Positions 12,008 to 20,798 of a stretch of DNA of 64,000 bases are shown here, one piece after another. Source of the stretch: CAYQXJ01 sp964421565 (GTDB lineage: Bacteria > Planctomycetota > Brocadiia > SM23-32); assembly GCA_964421565.1 (NCBI GenBank), contig CAYQXJ010000001.1, positions 310,001-374,000 on the forward strand. Reading direction: 5' to 3'. The notes below the pieces were generated by a model that saw nothing but the letters and a program-made list of their open reading frames with translations, was not told where the DNA came from and did no database searches. Position 1 is the first letter of the stretch. The number at the start of each line of letters is the position of its first letter. The position numbers and the translations under genes are program-made.

Positions 12008-13096
12008 TCAGGGCAGGAAGGCGCTACGCTTCGCGAGTTTCTCGGGCAGGTACTTCTCCAGCACCATGTTAAGGCCGTGCTTGGCGAATGCCTGCTGCTC
12101 CACGCGCACGCCCATCTTCAGCATCTTCCGTATGGCTTTCTGCCATGTCTTGTAATGCTGGAAGAACGGGTCGTTCGCTATCAGGTCCTTTGCGCGCTTG
12201 ATATCGGTCTCGGTCAGCGGGTGCGTTGGCAGGTCGTAGGTGTTTATGTCATCAGGCGTTACGCCCAGGAAGCTGGCCTCGGGCACGCAGAAGTACTTGT
12301 TGATGTGGGCCGCGTTGCCACTGCCCACTTTCAAGGTGCGGTAGATGTTGCCGTAGCCGTAGGGATCGCCGTCCACGAAGGCGTAGACGGGCATTCCATG
12401 CTCCTCGCTCAGGCGGCGGATGAACCGCCGGCAGGCGCGCGTGGGCACGCCGCCCAGGGAGACCAGGATGCAGTTGGCCGTGCGCCAGAATGAGTGGTTG
12501 TTGAGCCGCTGGAACATGCCGGCGGTCTCTATGGCGAGTATGAAGTCCGCATCGGTGCTGAACTCCAATTCCTCCACGCTGATCGGCACGGAGTACGCGC
12601 CGCTGCCGAAGCGCGTGCAGTCGATCTCGATACGCTCGCCCGTGGTGCGGTCGTGATCGATGACGATCAGCTCGCCGGCGACCTCGCCCCCTTTCTCCTC
12701 GGGGATGAACCCGAGCTGTTCGCGGTTTACTCCGAAGAGCGCCTCCACGTCTTCCATGACGGTGTCGGACTCGGGCTGTTCGTCGAACCGCGCGTCGCCC
12801 CAGTTCTTCGAGACGTAATACGCCTCACGCTTGGTGACCTCTTCCTCGGTTTCGATGGCCTCCTTGCTCAGCGCCATCATGCGCAGGGTCTGGGCGAAGG
12901 TCTTCACGGTGTTGTAGGTGAGCGTGCGCGTTATCTTGCCCTGTTTGAGCTTGAAGTATCCGTCACCGGAATCGTAGGCGACATTGCTGAGCGTGCGTTT
13001 CGGCAGTTTCAGCGTGGGTTTGCGCTTGGAGTTGATGCGCTCGAATATGTCCCCGGCGCACTTCAGGATGGCTTCGTGTGCTTCGTTATGGGGCAT
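12008..13096 (-). CDS. top6A: DNA topoisomerase VI subunit A (Spo11/Top6A family)
   Basis: The catalytic, DNA-cleaving subunit of a type IIB topoisomerase, related to meiotic Spo11. The winged-helix (CAP-like) domain ends in TKREAYYVSKNW, where Tyr93 or Tyr94 is the DNA-linking tyrosine, followed by the family signature EQPESDTVMEDVEALFG. The Toprim domain has Glu190 in AIETAGMF and Asp242/Asp244 in VDGDPYGYGN. At 362 residues it is full length. The ATG at 13096 gives a normal N-terminus; an in-frame start at 13234 would run through the promoter. Top6 is standard in archaea and patchy in bacteria. The GHKL ATPase subunit Top6B is not adjacent and not in the window. Confidence 0.9.
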   Translation of the reverse strand: MPHNEAHEAILKCAGDIFERINSKRKPTLKLPKRTLSNVAYDSGDGYFKLKQGKITRTLTYNTVKTFAQTLRMMALSKEAIETEEEVTKREAYYVSKNWGDARFDEQPESDTVMEDVEALFGVNREQLGFIPEEKGGEVAGELIVIDHDRTTGERIEIDCTRFGSGAYSVPISVEELEFSTDADFILAIETAGMFQRLNNHSFWRTANCILVSLGGVPTRACRRFIRRLSEEHGMPVYAFVDGDPYGYGNIYRTLKVGSGNAAHINKYFCVPEASFLGVTPDDINTYDLPTHPLTETDIKRAKDLIANDPFFQHYKTWQKAIRKMLKMGVRVEQQAFAKHGLNMVLEKYLPEKLAKRSAFLP

Positions 13097-13134
13097 GTCA
13101 GGGGCTCCGCTGTCGAGTTCGGGTGAGTGCCCAT

Positions 13135-13164
13135 AGCATAGATGTCTGAGGGGCCCGATATCAA
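13135..13164 (-). promoter_or_regulatory. Predicted promoter for top6A
   Basis: On the minus strand TTGATA (13164-13159), an 18-bp spacer and TATGCT (13140-13135), about 38 nt before the chosen top6A start. Confidence 0.5.
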
Positions 13165-13200
13165 GCACGAAGCGGGCCTGGGCCAGCGCCACGACGGTCT

Positions 13201-13228
13201 TTGCATCGGATGTCCAATGCGGTATCAT
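13201..13228 (+). promoter_or_regulatory. Predicted promoter for the GDP-mannose pyrophosphorylase gene
   Basis: TTGCAT (13201-13206), a 16-bp spacer and TATCAT (13223-13228), 63 nt before the ATG at 13292. It is divergent from the top6A promoter. Confidence 0.5.
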
Positions 13229-13291
13229 GGGCACATTGTCCGGTGGCGGCTGACCGGACGGTAATCATCCCGTGATCGTCGGGGGATTGGT

Positions 13292-14392
13292 ATGAAGATC
13301 GTAATCCGAGCTGGAGGAATCGGCACGCGACTGTGGCCCTGGAGCCGTCGGGACCGGCCGAAGCAGTTTCTGCCGCTGTTCGGTGCCAGGAGTCCCGTGC
13401 AAACGGCGTTCGATCGCTTCAGCGATTCCGGGCTGGCGACCGCCGAGGAGACCTTCGTCTCGGTCGGCAAGGAGAGCCTGGATCTGGCGCTTGAGCAACT
13501 GCCGGAGCTGGTGCGCGAGAACTTCATCGTGGAACCGGCCCTGCGCGACACGGCCGCCGCCGTGGGTCTGGAGACCATCTGGGTGATGCAGCGCCACGGC
13601 CCCTGCGTCATCGCCAGCCTCGGCAGCGACCACTACGTGGGTAAGCCCGACCGCTTCGTAAAGGCCCTGCGCGCTGCCGAGGAATTCATCCAGCGCGAGC
13701 CCGGCTACCTGGTCACTATCGGGTGCGAGCCGGCCCGGGTCGAGACCGGCTACGGCTACATTGAGAAGGGCGAGGGGCTCGGAGAGTTCAACGGCGTCTG
13801 TGTGCACAAGGTCGATGAGTTCACCGAGAAGCCCGACGCCAGGACCGCGCAGGAGTACGTTGAGAGCGGCAACTACCTGTGGAACGCGAACTTCTTCGTC
13901 TGGCATTCCGAGACCCTGATGAAGCAGTTCCGCGAGTTCGAGCCGGGTATGTACCAGACGCTCATCGAGCTGGAGGAGGGCCTGAAGTCAGCCGATGCCC
14001 GCGAGGTCGTCCGCAGCACCTATCCCCGACTCAAGAAGGTCGCCATCGACTACGCCGTACTCGAGCCGGCCGCCCGGGCCGGTCGCATGGCCGTTGTTCC
14101 GGTCTCCATGGAGTGGAGCGACATCGGGAGTTGGGCGACCCTCACCGATGCCTTTCCGCCGGACTCCGATGGTAACCTGTTCATGGCGCCCGTCCTGTCA
14201 GAGGAGACGTCGGACACCACGATCGTCGTGCGCAATCCGGATCGCAAAGTGGTCGCTGCCATCGGGTTGCAAGGGCTCGCGATCGTGGATACCAAGGACG
14301 CATTGCTGATCTGTCGCAAGGACCAGTGCGCCATGGTGAAGCGGCTGGTGCAGCAGATGCGCGAGAGCGACCAATGGGACCGGCTGGTGTAA
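13292..14392 (+). CDS. manC: Mannose-1-phosphate guanylyltransferase
   Basis: A 366-residue nucleotidyltransferase expected to make GDP-mannose from GTP and mannose 1-phosphate for cell-surface glycans. The N-terminal signature RAGGIGTRLWPWSRRDRPKQ is the sugar-nucleotide pyrophosphorylase loop. Later come FTEKPD, NYLWNANFFVW and EWSDIGSWATL, all typical of the family. The C-terminal phosphomannose isomerase domain seen in fused ManC proteins is absent, so the enzyme is monofunctional. A phosphohexomutase at 49 kb could supply its substrate. Confidence 0.92.
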   Translation: MKIVIRAGGIGTRLWPWSRRDRPKQFLPLFGARSPVQTAFDRFSDSGLATAEETFVSVGKESLDLALEQLPELVRENFIVEPALRDTAAAVGLETIWVMQRHGPCVIASLGSDHYVGKPDRFVKALRAAEEFIQREPGYLVTIGCEPARVETGYGYIEKGEGLGEFNGVCVHKVDEFTEKPDARTAQEYVESGNYLWNANFFVWHSETLMKQFREFEPGMYQTLIELEEGLKSADAREVVRSTYPRLKKVAIDYAVLEPAARAGRMAVVPVSMEWSDIGSWATLTDAFPPDSDGNLFMAPVLSEETSDTTIVVRNPDRKVVAAIGLQGLAIVDTKDALLICRKDQCAMVKRLVQQMRESDQWDRLV

Positions 14393-14438
14393 GGGGGGGC
14401 GCCCGGCTTCGGCAGGTCGTTGCCCAGCGGACCACGGC

Positions 14439-14468
14439 TTGACGGCTGTGCCGGGCGGCGGCTACAAT
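14439..14468 (+). promoter_or_regulatory. Predicted promoter for the DUF167 gene
   Basis: TTGACG (14439-14444), an 18-bp spacer and TACAAT (14463-14468). It could also serve ileS, which follows on the same strand. Confidence 0.5.
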
Positions 14469-14553
14469 GCGCGCTGTCACGGGGCCCGAGACTGCCTCCC
14501 CCCCCCGCCGCCGGCAAGGTGCCGGCCTGGCTCTGAGCGTGCAGGGGACGAGC

Positions 14554-14841
14554 ATGGCGATCGCGGTTACGGTTACGCAACAGGGCGTGCGGCTACCCGT
14601 GCAGGTGGAGCCCGGCACGGGTCGTAATCGCCTGTACGGCGAGCACGCCGGGCGCCTGAAGCTCTCCGTCACGGCCGCCCCCGAGAGGGGCAAGGCCAAC
14701 AGGGCCGTGTGCGAGTTCCTCGCCGGTCAGCTCGGCGTCAGCAAGTCACAGGTTCACGTCGTTTCCGGCCACCACGCCAGGCTGAAGGAGGTCCTCATCG
14801 AGCGCGTGTCCACCAGCGCGCTCGAGGCCATTCTGGCCTGA
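14554..14841 (+). CDS. DUF167 (YggU-type) protein
   Basis: A 95-residue protein of the widely conserved DUF167 family. The hallmark segments are VQVEPGTGRNRLYG, LKLSVTAAPERGKANRAVCEFLA and VHVVSGHHARLKEVLI. The family has a small alpha/beta fold and no agreed function. The ATG at 14554 has GGGGA about 7 nt upstream and begins the domain; the longer in-frame start at 14467 overlaps the promoter. It lies about 100 bp before ileS and shares its strand. Confidence 0.88.
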   Translation: MAIAVTVTQQGVRLPVQVEPGTGRNRLYGEHAGRLKLSVTAAPERGKANRAVCEFLAGQLGVSKSQVHVVSGHHARLKEVLIERVSTSALEAILA

Positions 14842-14945
14842 CCGCCTTTGCCGGACCGATTTCCATCGGCGCAGGCACCATCCGGCGCCCGGCTTCTGCT
14901 GTGCCGCGAGACCCGAACCACGCGAGCTCCAAGGAACATAGAACC

Positions 14946-17900
14946 GTGTTTCCGAAAGTCCCCACGAGAGTCGACTACGTCCAGCTCGAACACGAGATGC
15001 TGAAGTTCTGGCAGCAGGACGCCACCTTCGAGGCGCTGCGCGAGAAGATAGCCGGCAGCGAGCCGTGGTCCTTCCTGGATGGTCCCATCACCGCCAACAA
15101 CCCCATGGGTGTGCATCACGCCTGGGGGCGCACCTACAAGGACTGCTATCAGCGCTTCCACGCCATGCGGGGCTGCGACCTGCGCTTTCAGAACGGCTTT
15201 GACTGCCAGGGGCTCTGGGTCGAGGTCGAAGTCGAGCGCGAGCTGGGGTTCGAGACCAAGCGCGACATCGAGGAATACGGCCTCGCTCGCTTCGTCGAGA
15301 AGTGCAAGGAGCGCGTCCGCAAGTTCGCCGCCGTGCAGACCGATCAGTCCATCCGCCTCGGCTACTGGATGGACTGGGATAACAGCTACTACACCATGTC
15401 GGAGGAGAACAACTACACCATCTGGACCTTCCTGAAGAGGTGCCACGAGCGCGGGCTGATCTACCGCGGACGTGACAGCATGCCCTGGTGTGCCCGCTGC
15501 GGCACCGGCATCAGCCAGCACGAGATGCACGAAGGTTACCGGGAGGTCACCGATCAGAGCGTCTTTGTGCGTTTCCCCCTGCGGCAACGCGACGGCGAAT
15601 CCCTGCTGGTCTGGACCACCACGCCCTGGACGCTCACCTCCAACGTCGCCGCCGCCGTCCACCCCGAACTCAGCTACGCCCGAGTTAAGCAGGACGGCGA
15701 CGTCTACTACCTCGCCGAAGAGCGCGTGGACGAGATGAAGACGCGCGGTGAGTTCCGCGTTCTCGGCACGGTGAGGGGCGCGCAGATGGAGGGCTGGACC
15801 TACGACGGCCCGTTCGATGAACTGCCCGCCGCCGCCGAAGCCGCGCAGGCGCACCGCGTCATCTGTTGGGACCTGGTCTCCAGCGGCGAGGGCAGCGGCA
15901 TCGTGCACATCGCTCCCGGCTGCGGCAAAGAGGACTTCGATCTGAGCCGGGAGCTGGACCTGCCCGTTATCGCGCCGATCGACGAAGGCGGCACGTTCCT
16001 GGAAGGCTTCGGGCCGTTCAGCGGCGTGAGCGCCTTTGACGTCGCCGAGCGAATCTTCGAGAGCCTGCGGCAGAAGGGCCTCTACTACAAGAAGGAACCT
16101 TACGCCCACAGCTACCCGCATTGCTGGCGCTGTAAGGAGCCGCTGCTGTTCCGCAACGTGGAGGAGTGGTACATCGACATGTCGTGGCGCGACGAGATAA
16201 AGGAGGTCGCGCGCCAGATCCGGTGGCTGCCCGAGTGGGGCCTCGACCGCGAGCTGGACTGGCTGAACAACATGCGCGACTGGATGATCAGCAAGAAGCG
16301 CTACTGGGGGCTGGCGCTTCCGATCTACCAGTGCCAGCAGTGCGGCTGGTTCGACGTGATCGGCAGCCGCGAGGAGCTTAGGGAGCGTGCCGTCGAAGGC
16401 TGGCGGGAGTTCGAGGGCCACACGCCGCATCGCCCGTGGATCGACGCCGTGAAGATTGAGTGCGCCGAGTGCGGGGCAACGGTGGGCCGCATCCCGGACG
16501 TCGGCAATCCCTGGCTCGACGCCGGCATCGTGCCGTACTCCACCGTGCGATACCGGACGGATCGCGAGTACTGGAGCAAATGGATACCGGCGGACTTCGT
16601 GGTGGAGTGCTTCCCGGGCCAGTTCCGCAACTGGTTCTACGCGCTGCTCGCCATGAGCACCATGATGGAGGGCATAGCCCCGTTCAAGACGTTGCTGGGG
16701 CATGCGCTTGTACGTGACGAGCACGGCGAGGAGATGCACAAGAGCGCGGGCAATGCCATCGAGTTCGACGAGGCGGCGGACCGCATGGGCTGCGACGTGA
16801 TGCGCTGGGTGTTCTGTCGCCAGGACCCCGTGAACAATCTGAACTTCGGCTGGTCGATGGGCGACGAGACGCGGCGCGGCGTGTTCAACACGTTGTGGAA
16901 CGTCTACGCTTTCTTCTGCAACTACGCCCGACTGGACGGGTTCGACCCGACGACGGACCCGGTGCCGTGCCAGCAACGCCAGGACATCGATCGCTGGCTG
17001 CTCAGCGACCTGCAGATCCTGGTGCGCACGGCAAATGAACGCATGGCAGGTTATGACGTGGCAGCCGTGGTCCACCGGGCGGAGAAGTTCATCGACGACC
17101 TGTCCAACTGGTACGTGCGCCGCAACCGCCGGCGTTTCTGGCGCGCCAGAGGCCGGGACGACCGAGACAAGCTGGCCGCCTACCAGACACTGCACGAGGC
17201 GCTGACGACGCTCTGCCGGGTGCTGGCGCCGATAATACCGTTCCTCACGGAGCACATGTACCGGAACCTCGTTGCCGATCAGGACCCCGACGCGCCCCGC
17301 AGCGTCCACCTGTGCGATTACCCGACGCCCCAGCAGAGCCTGATCGACGAGCAACTGAGCCGGGACGTCGAGGTTGTCACCTCCACGGTCAGCGCCGTGT
17401 TGAGCATCCGCAACCAGGAGCAGATCCGCGTGCGGCAGCCGCTCGGGGAGCTGATAGCGGTGAGCGAATCGGCGGCGACCGCCGCTGCCCTGCAGCGCTT
17501 TGAGCAGCAGGTGCTCGAGGAGCTGAATGTCAAGCGGTTGACCGTCACGGACAGCGCGGAGGAGATGGAACGGTTCCGCATCGTGCCGGACATGTCGAAG
17601 CTGGGGCCGAAGTACAAGTCCGACGCGGGCAAGGTCGCTGAGGCCCTCAGGTCGCTTGACGGACGGCGCGTGGCGCAGGCCTTGGACAGTGGGCGGGCAG
17701 TTGCCGTAAACGTCGGCGGCATGGAGTGTCGCGTGGCGCCGGACGAAGTGTCCGTCGTGCGCGAGATGCCGGAGAACAGGGCCATGACGAGCACCGGCGA
17801 GCTGACGCTGATCCTTGAGACGCAGATCACGGACGAGCTGCGTGCCGAGGGCTGGGCGCGCGACACCGTGCGCCACGTGCAGCAGTTTCGCAAGGAGCTC

Positions 17901-18104
17901 GACCTGAACATCGAGGACCGTATCCACCTGCGCTATGCGGCCCCGGAGCCCGAGCTGGCCGAAGCGATCGAAAAGTGGCGCGACTACATCATGGGCGAGA
18001 CCCTGGCCCTTACCATGGAGCGGGGCGTTGAGCAGGGGCCGGCCAAGGAGGTGGAGATCGACGGTTCGGCCCTGACCATCGAGGTGAGGCGATCCGGCGA
18101 CTGA
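14946..18104 (+). CDS. ileS: Isoleucyl-tRNA synthetase (class I tRNA ligase)
   Basis: A 1052-residue class Ia synthetase that charges tRNA-Ile. The start is inferred to be GTG at 14946, with AAGGA at 14931-14935; no ATG opens the N-terminus MFPKVPTRVDYVQLEHEM. The HIGH box is the variant MGVHHAWG, and the KMSKS loop is degenerate, EEMHKSAGN. Zinc-binding pairs are CARCG near 180 and CQQCG/CAECG near 460-520. The editing (CP1) domain includes LVWTTTPWTLTSN, and the anticodon-binding domain includes LSNWYVRRNRRRFW. This version of the enzyme is familiar from Chloroflexota and other uncultured groups rather than the E. coli type. No second ileS is visible. Confidence 0.9.
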   Translation: MFPKVPTRVDYVQLEHEMLKFWQQDATFEALREKIAGSEPWSFLDGPITANNPMGVHHAWGRTYKDCYQRFHAMRGCDLRFQNGFDCQGLWVEVEVERELGFETKRDIEEYGLARFVEKCKERVRKFAAVQTDQSIRLGYWMDWDNSYYTMSEENNYTIWTFLKRCHERGLIYRGRDSMPWCARCGTGISQHEMHEGYREVTDQSVFVRFPLRQRDGESLLVWTTTPWTLTSNVAAAVHPELSYARVKQDGDVYYLAEERVDEMKTRGEFRVLGTVRGAQMEGWTYDGPFDELPAAAEAAQAHRVICWDLVSSGEGSGIVHIAPGCGKEDFDLSRELDLPVIAPIDEGGTFLEGFGPFSGVSAFDVAERIFESLRQKGLYYKKEPYAHSYPHCWRCKEPLLFRNVEEWYIDMSWRDEIKEVARQIRWLPEWGLDRELDWLNNMRDWMISKKRYWGLALPIYQCQQCGWFDVIGSREELRERAVEGWREFEGHTPHRPWIDAVKIECAECGATVGRIPDVGNPWLDAGIVPYSTVRYRTDREYWSKWIPADFVVECFPGQFRNWFYALLAMSTMMEGIAPFKTLLGHALVRDEHGEEMHKSAGNAIEFDEAADRMGCDVMRWVFCRQDPVNNLNFGWSMGDETRRGVFNTLWNVYAFFCNYARLDGFDPTTDPVPCQQRQDIDRWLLSDLQILVRTANERMAGYDVAAVVHRAEKFIDDLSNWYVRRNRRRFWRARGRDDRDKLAAYQTLHEALTTLCRVLAPIIPFLTEHMYRNLVADQDPDAPRSVHLCDYPTPQQSLIDEQLSRDVEVVTSTVSAVLSIRNQEQIRVRQPLGELIAVSESAATAAALQRFEQQVLEELNVKRLTVTDSAEEMERFRIVPDMSKLGPKYKSDAGKVAEALRSLDGRRVAQALDSGRAVAVNVGGMECRVAPDEVSVVREMPENRAMTSTGELTLILETQITDELRAEGWARDTVRHVQQFRKELDLNIEDRIHLRYAAPEPELAEAIEKWRDYIMGETLALTMERGVEQGPAKEVEIDGSALTIEVRRSGD

Positions 18105-18135
18105 CGGTATACCCGTGAGGACGGAAGGAGAGAAG

Positions 18136-19554
18136 TTGGCGCGGAAATGGCCGAACATCGTCTGGATCATGGCTGACGACATGGGCTGGGGCGACCCCGG
18201 CTGCTACGGAGCCGAGAAGGTACTAACGCCGAACATGGACCGGCTGGCCGAGCAGGGCATGCGGTTCACGGATGCGCATTCGACCTCCGCCGTCTGCACC
18301 CCCAGCCGCTACAGCGTCATCACGGGCCGCTACTGCTGGCGCACGCGCCTTAAGAGCGGCGTGCTGGGCGGCTTCGGGCCGCCTCTCATCGAGCCCGGCC
18401 GCCTGACGGTCGCTCGCCTTCTGCAACGGGCAGGCTACTCCACCGCCTGCGTTGGCAAGTGGCACCTCGGGCTCGGCTGGAGGCATGTGGACGGCCGCGT
18501 CGGCGAGTGGGGCGACTGGGACGACGAAGCCGTCGGCCACGGCTTCGACGTGGACTACTGCGCCCCCGTGCAGGGCGGACCGGTTGAACTCGGATTCGAC
18601 TACTTCTTCGGCATTGCCGGCTCGCTCGATATGCCGCCTTACTGCTTCATCGAGAACGATCGCACCGTCGGCGTCCCCGACCGCGAGAAGGACATCTACC
18701 ACGCTCAGCAGCGTCCCGGACCTATGGTCGAGGGCTGGGACGACACCGAGGTGGACCAGACATTCGCAAGCAAGGCGGTCGCGTGGCTGCAGGACGTGGT
18801 GAAGGGCGGTCAGCAGCGACCGTTCTTCCTTTACCTGCCGACCGCCGCGCCGCACCGGCCCTGCGTCGGGCCAGACTTCATCCGAGGGCGCAGCCGCGCC
18901 GGTCAGCGCGGCGACATGGTCTGCATGTTCGACTGGGTGGTGGGCAAGGTGATGGACGCCCTGCAGCGGCTCGGCGTTGCTGATCAGACGCTGCTGTTCG
19001 TCACCAGCGACAACGGCGCGCGTGAGGGCGACGTGGACGGCAGCAACTACGGGCACCGCTCCTGCGGCGATTGGCGCGGCTTCAAGGGCGACATCTGGGA
19101 TGGCGGGCACCGCGAGCCGCTCATCGTCCGCTGGCCCGGCCGCATCGAGCCGGGCGCCACCTGCAACGCGCTGGTCAGCCTGGGCGATCTGGCCGCGACC
19201 TGCGCCGACCTGACGGGCGCTGAACTGCCGACAGATGCGGCCGAGGACAGCGTGAGCATGCTGCCTCTGCTGCTTGGCGAGCGTCCGGCCGTGCGGCATG
19301 GCGTGGTCCATCACTCCATGAGGGGCTACTTCTGCGTGCGGATGCAACAGTGGAAGGTGATCTTCGGCCTCGGCTCGGGGGGCTTCAGCCATCCACAGGC
19401 TGCGCGGCCCGGAGCGGAGGATCCGCCGGGCCAGCTCTACGACCTGGAGAGCGACCCGACGGAGACGACCAACCTCTGGTTCGACCATCCCGACCTCGTT
19501 CACGCTGCCCGCGAGACGCTGGAGGGCTGGCGACGCGCCGGCCGCAGCCGGTAG
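18136..19554 (+). CDS. Sulfatase (formylglycine-dependent)
   Basis: A sulfate ester hydrolase of about 472 residues. The metal site starts with DDMGWGD (Asp14, Asp15), and the catalytic cysteine, converted to formylglycine, is Cys54 in CTPSR. CVGKWHLG and the late DNGAREGD motif complete the site. The TTG at 18136 is preferred because AAGGAG lies 5 nt upstream; a GTG at 18115 is in frame but has no such signal. No signal peptide is present in either version, unusual for planctomycete sulfatases, which mostly act outside the cytoplasm. The substrate is unknown. It lies 31 nt after ileS. Confidence 0.9.
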   Translation: MARKWPNIVWIMADDMGWGDPGCYGAEKVLTPNMDRLAEQGMRFTDAHSTSAVCTPSRYSVITGRYCWRTRLKSGVLGGFGPPLIEPGRLTVARLLQRAGYSTACVGKWHLGLGWRHVDGRVGEWGDWDDEAVGHGFDVDYCAPVQGGPVELGFDYFFGIAGSLDMPPYCFIENDRTVGVPDREKDIYHAQQRPGPMVEGWDDTEVDQTFASKAVAWLQDVVKGGQQRPFFLYLPTAAPHRPCVGPDFIRGRSRAGQRGDMVCMFDWVVGKVMDALQRLGVADQTLLFVTSDNGAREGDVDGSNYGHRSCGDWRGFKGDIWDGGHREPLIVRWPGRIEPGATCNALVSLGDLAATCADLTGAELPTDAAEDSVSMLPLLLGERPAVRHGVVHHSMRGYFCVRMQQWKVIFGLGSGGFSHPQAARPGAEDPPGQLYDLESDPTETTNLWFDHPDLVHAARETLEGWRRAGRSR

Positions 19555-19560
19555 GGGCGT

Positions 19561-19582
19561 GCGCCCGCCCCGGCGCGGGCGC
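19561..19582 (+). terminator. GC-rich hairpin after the sulfatase gene
   Basis: An 8-bp perfect stem, GCGCCCGC/GCGGGCGC with a 6-nt loop, begins 7 nt after the sulfatase stop. No T-tract follows, so it may aid rather than fully cause termination. Confidence 0.4.
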
Positions 19583-19620
19583 GACGCCACAGGTTTCCCC
19601 GTCCTCACGCCATGCCGCAG

Positions 19621-19659
19621 GTGGGTACCATGTTCTGGCAAAGGAACTGCCGAGCTTTG
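19621..19659 (+). repeat. 39-bp upstream element, copy A
   Basis: This segment is about 75-80 percent identical to 34769-34808. Both begin GTGGGTAC and share the core AAAGGAACTGC followed two bases later by AGCTTTG. In both places the last three bases form the start of the -35 hexamer of a predicted promoter. The position suggests a binding site for an activator or other promoter-proximal factor. Confidence 0.5.
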
Positions 19660-19685
19660 ACAGCGTCCGGGCCGGGCGCTAATAT
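19657..19685 (+). promoter_or_regulatory. Predicted promoter for the Gfo/Idh/MocA gene
   Basis: A perfect TTGACA (19657-19662), a 17-bp spacer and TAATAT (19680-19685), 50 nt before the ATG at 19736. The repeated upstream element abuts it. Confidence 0.6.
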
Positions 19686-19735
19686 CCCTCCCTGTCCAAT
19701 TCCTTGCCGTTCAGTCACCCTTGCGGAAGGTCCCT

Positions 19736-20782
19736 ATGAAGCATTACGCCAAAGCAGAGGACGTAAAGGTCGGCGCCGTGGGTTACGGCGGTGCGTTCAA
19801 CATGGGCCAGAAGCACCTGGCCCAGATGCAGGATGCAGGCATGGCCCCGTGCGCGGTCTGCGACCTGGATGAGGAGCGCCTGGCCGTCGCTGAGGTCGAT
19901 TTCCCGGGCATCGAGACGTATACGTCCCTGGGCGATATGCTTGAGAAGTCCGATGTCGACCTGCTCGCCGTCATCACTCCCCACAACACGCACGCTGAAC
20001 TGGCCCTGAAGTGCCTTGAGGCCGGCCGTCACGTCATCGTGGAGAAGCCGATGGCGGTCACTACCGGGGAATGCGACCGCATGATCGCCGCGGCCCAACA
20101 GCACGACCTGCTGCTGTCCACCTACCACAACCGCCACTGGGACGGGTGCGCCCTGCGGGCCGTTGAACAGGTCGTGGGCGAGAATGTCGTAGGCGATGTG
20201 TATCGCATCGAGGCCCACATGGGGGGCTATCGCAAACCCGGCGACTGGTGGCGCAGCAGCCGCACCATCAGCGGGGGCATCCTCTACGATTGGGGCGTGC
20301 ACCTGCTGGAATACTGCCTGCAACTGCTGCCCGGGGCCGGACTGGCGGAAGTCTGCGGCTTCCGCCATATGGGGTTCTGGGCCGAGCATAGCACCTGGGC
20401 GGACGAGGTGAACGAGGACGAGGCCCAGGCGGTCGTTCGCTTTGACTCTGGACAGTGGCTCACCCTGACCATGTCTTCACTGGACAGCTACCCCAAGGGC
20501 CGCGAACGCAGGTGGGTCGAGGTAACCGGCACGAAAGGCGCCTACCTGTTCGACGGCTCTTCGTGGAAGAGCATATTGCAGACTGAGGATGGCGCCGTCG
20601 AGGCGGAGGGCAGCAACCCCCAGAGCGAGGGCCATCGCTACTACCAAAACGTGACGGCGGCCCTGCTCGGCGAGGAGGAACTGGTCATCACTGCCGAGTG
20701 GGCACGCCGCCCGATCCACGTGCTCGACCTCGCGGTCCGCAGCGCCGACGAGGGCCGGGCTCTGCCGGCGAGATACAGTTGA
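19736..20782 (+). CDS. Gfo/Idh/MocA family NAD(P)-dependent oxidoreductase
   Basis: A 348-residue dehydrogenase with an N-terminal Rossmann domain (VGAVGYGGAFNMGQKHL), the family lysine in VEKPMAV, and the C-terminal alpha/beta domain with GGGILYDWGVHLLEY. Members oxidise or reduce sugars, inositols and related compounds in the cytoplasm. ATG 19736 is supported by GGAAGG 5 nt upstream. The substrate cannot be told. The GYGGAFNMG loop departs from the usual GxGxxG. Confidence 0.88.
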   Translation: MKHYAKAEDVKVGAVGYGGAFNMGQKHLAQMQDAGMAPCAVCDLDEERLAVAEVDFPGIETYTSLGDMLEKSDVDLLAVITPHNTHAELALKCLEAGRHVIVEKPMAVTTGECDRMIAAAQQHDLLLSTYHNRHWDGCALRAVEQVVGENVVGDVYRIEAHMGGYRKPGDWWRSSRTISGGILYDWGVHLLEYCLQLLPGAGLAEVCGFRHMGFWAEHSTWADEVNEDEAQAVVRFDSGQWLTLTMSSLDSYPKGRERRWVEVTGTKGAYLFDGSSWKSILQTEDGAVEAEGSNPQSEGHRYYQNVTAALLGEEELVITAEWARRPIHVLDLAVRSADEGRALPARYS

Positions 20783-20798
20783 GAAACGACGCACTCTC

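Noticed and set aside
14754..18182. A 1142-residue open frame on the minus strand opposite ileS
   Set aside because: It mirrors ileS codon by codon; GC-rich genes leave long open antisense frames. It shows no known motif, has no promoter or ribosome site, and ileS is certain.
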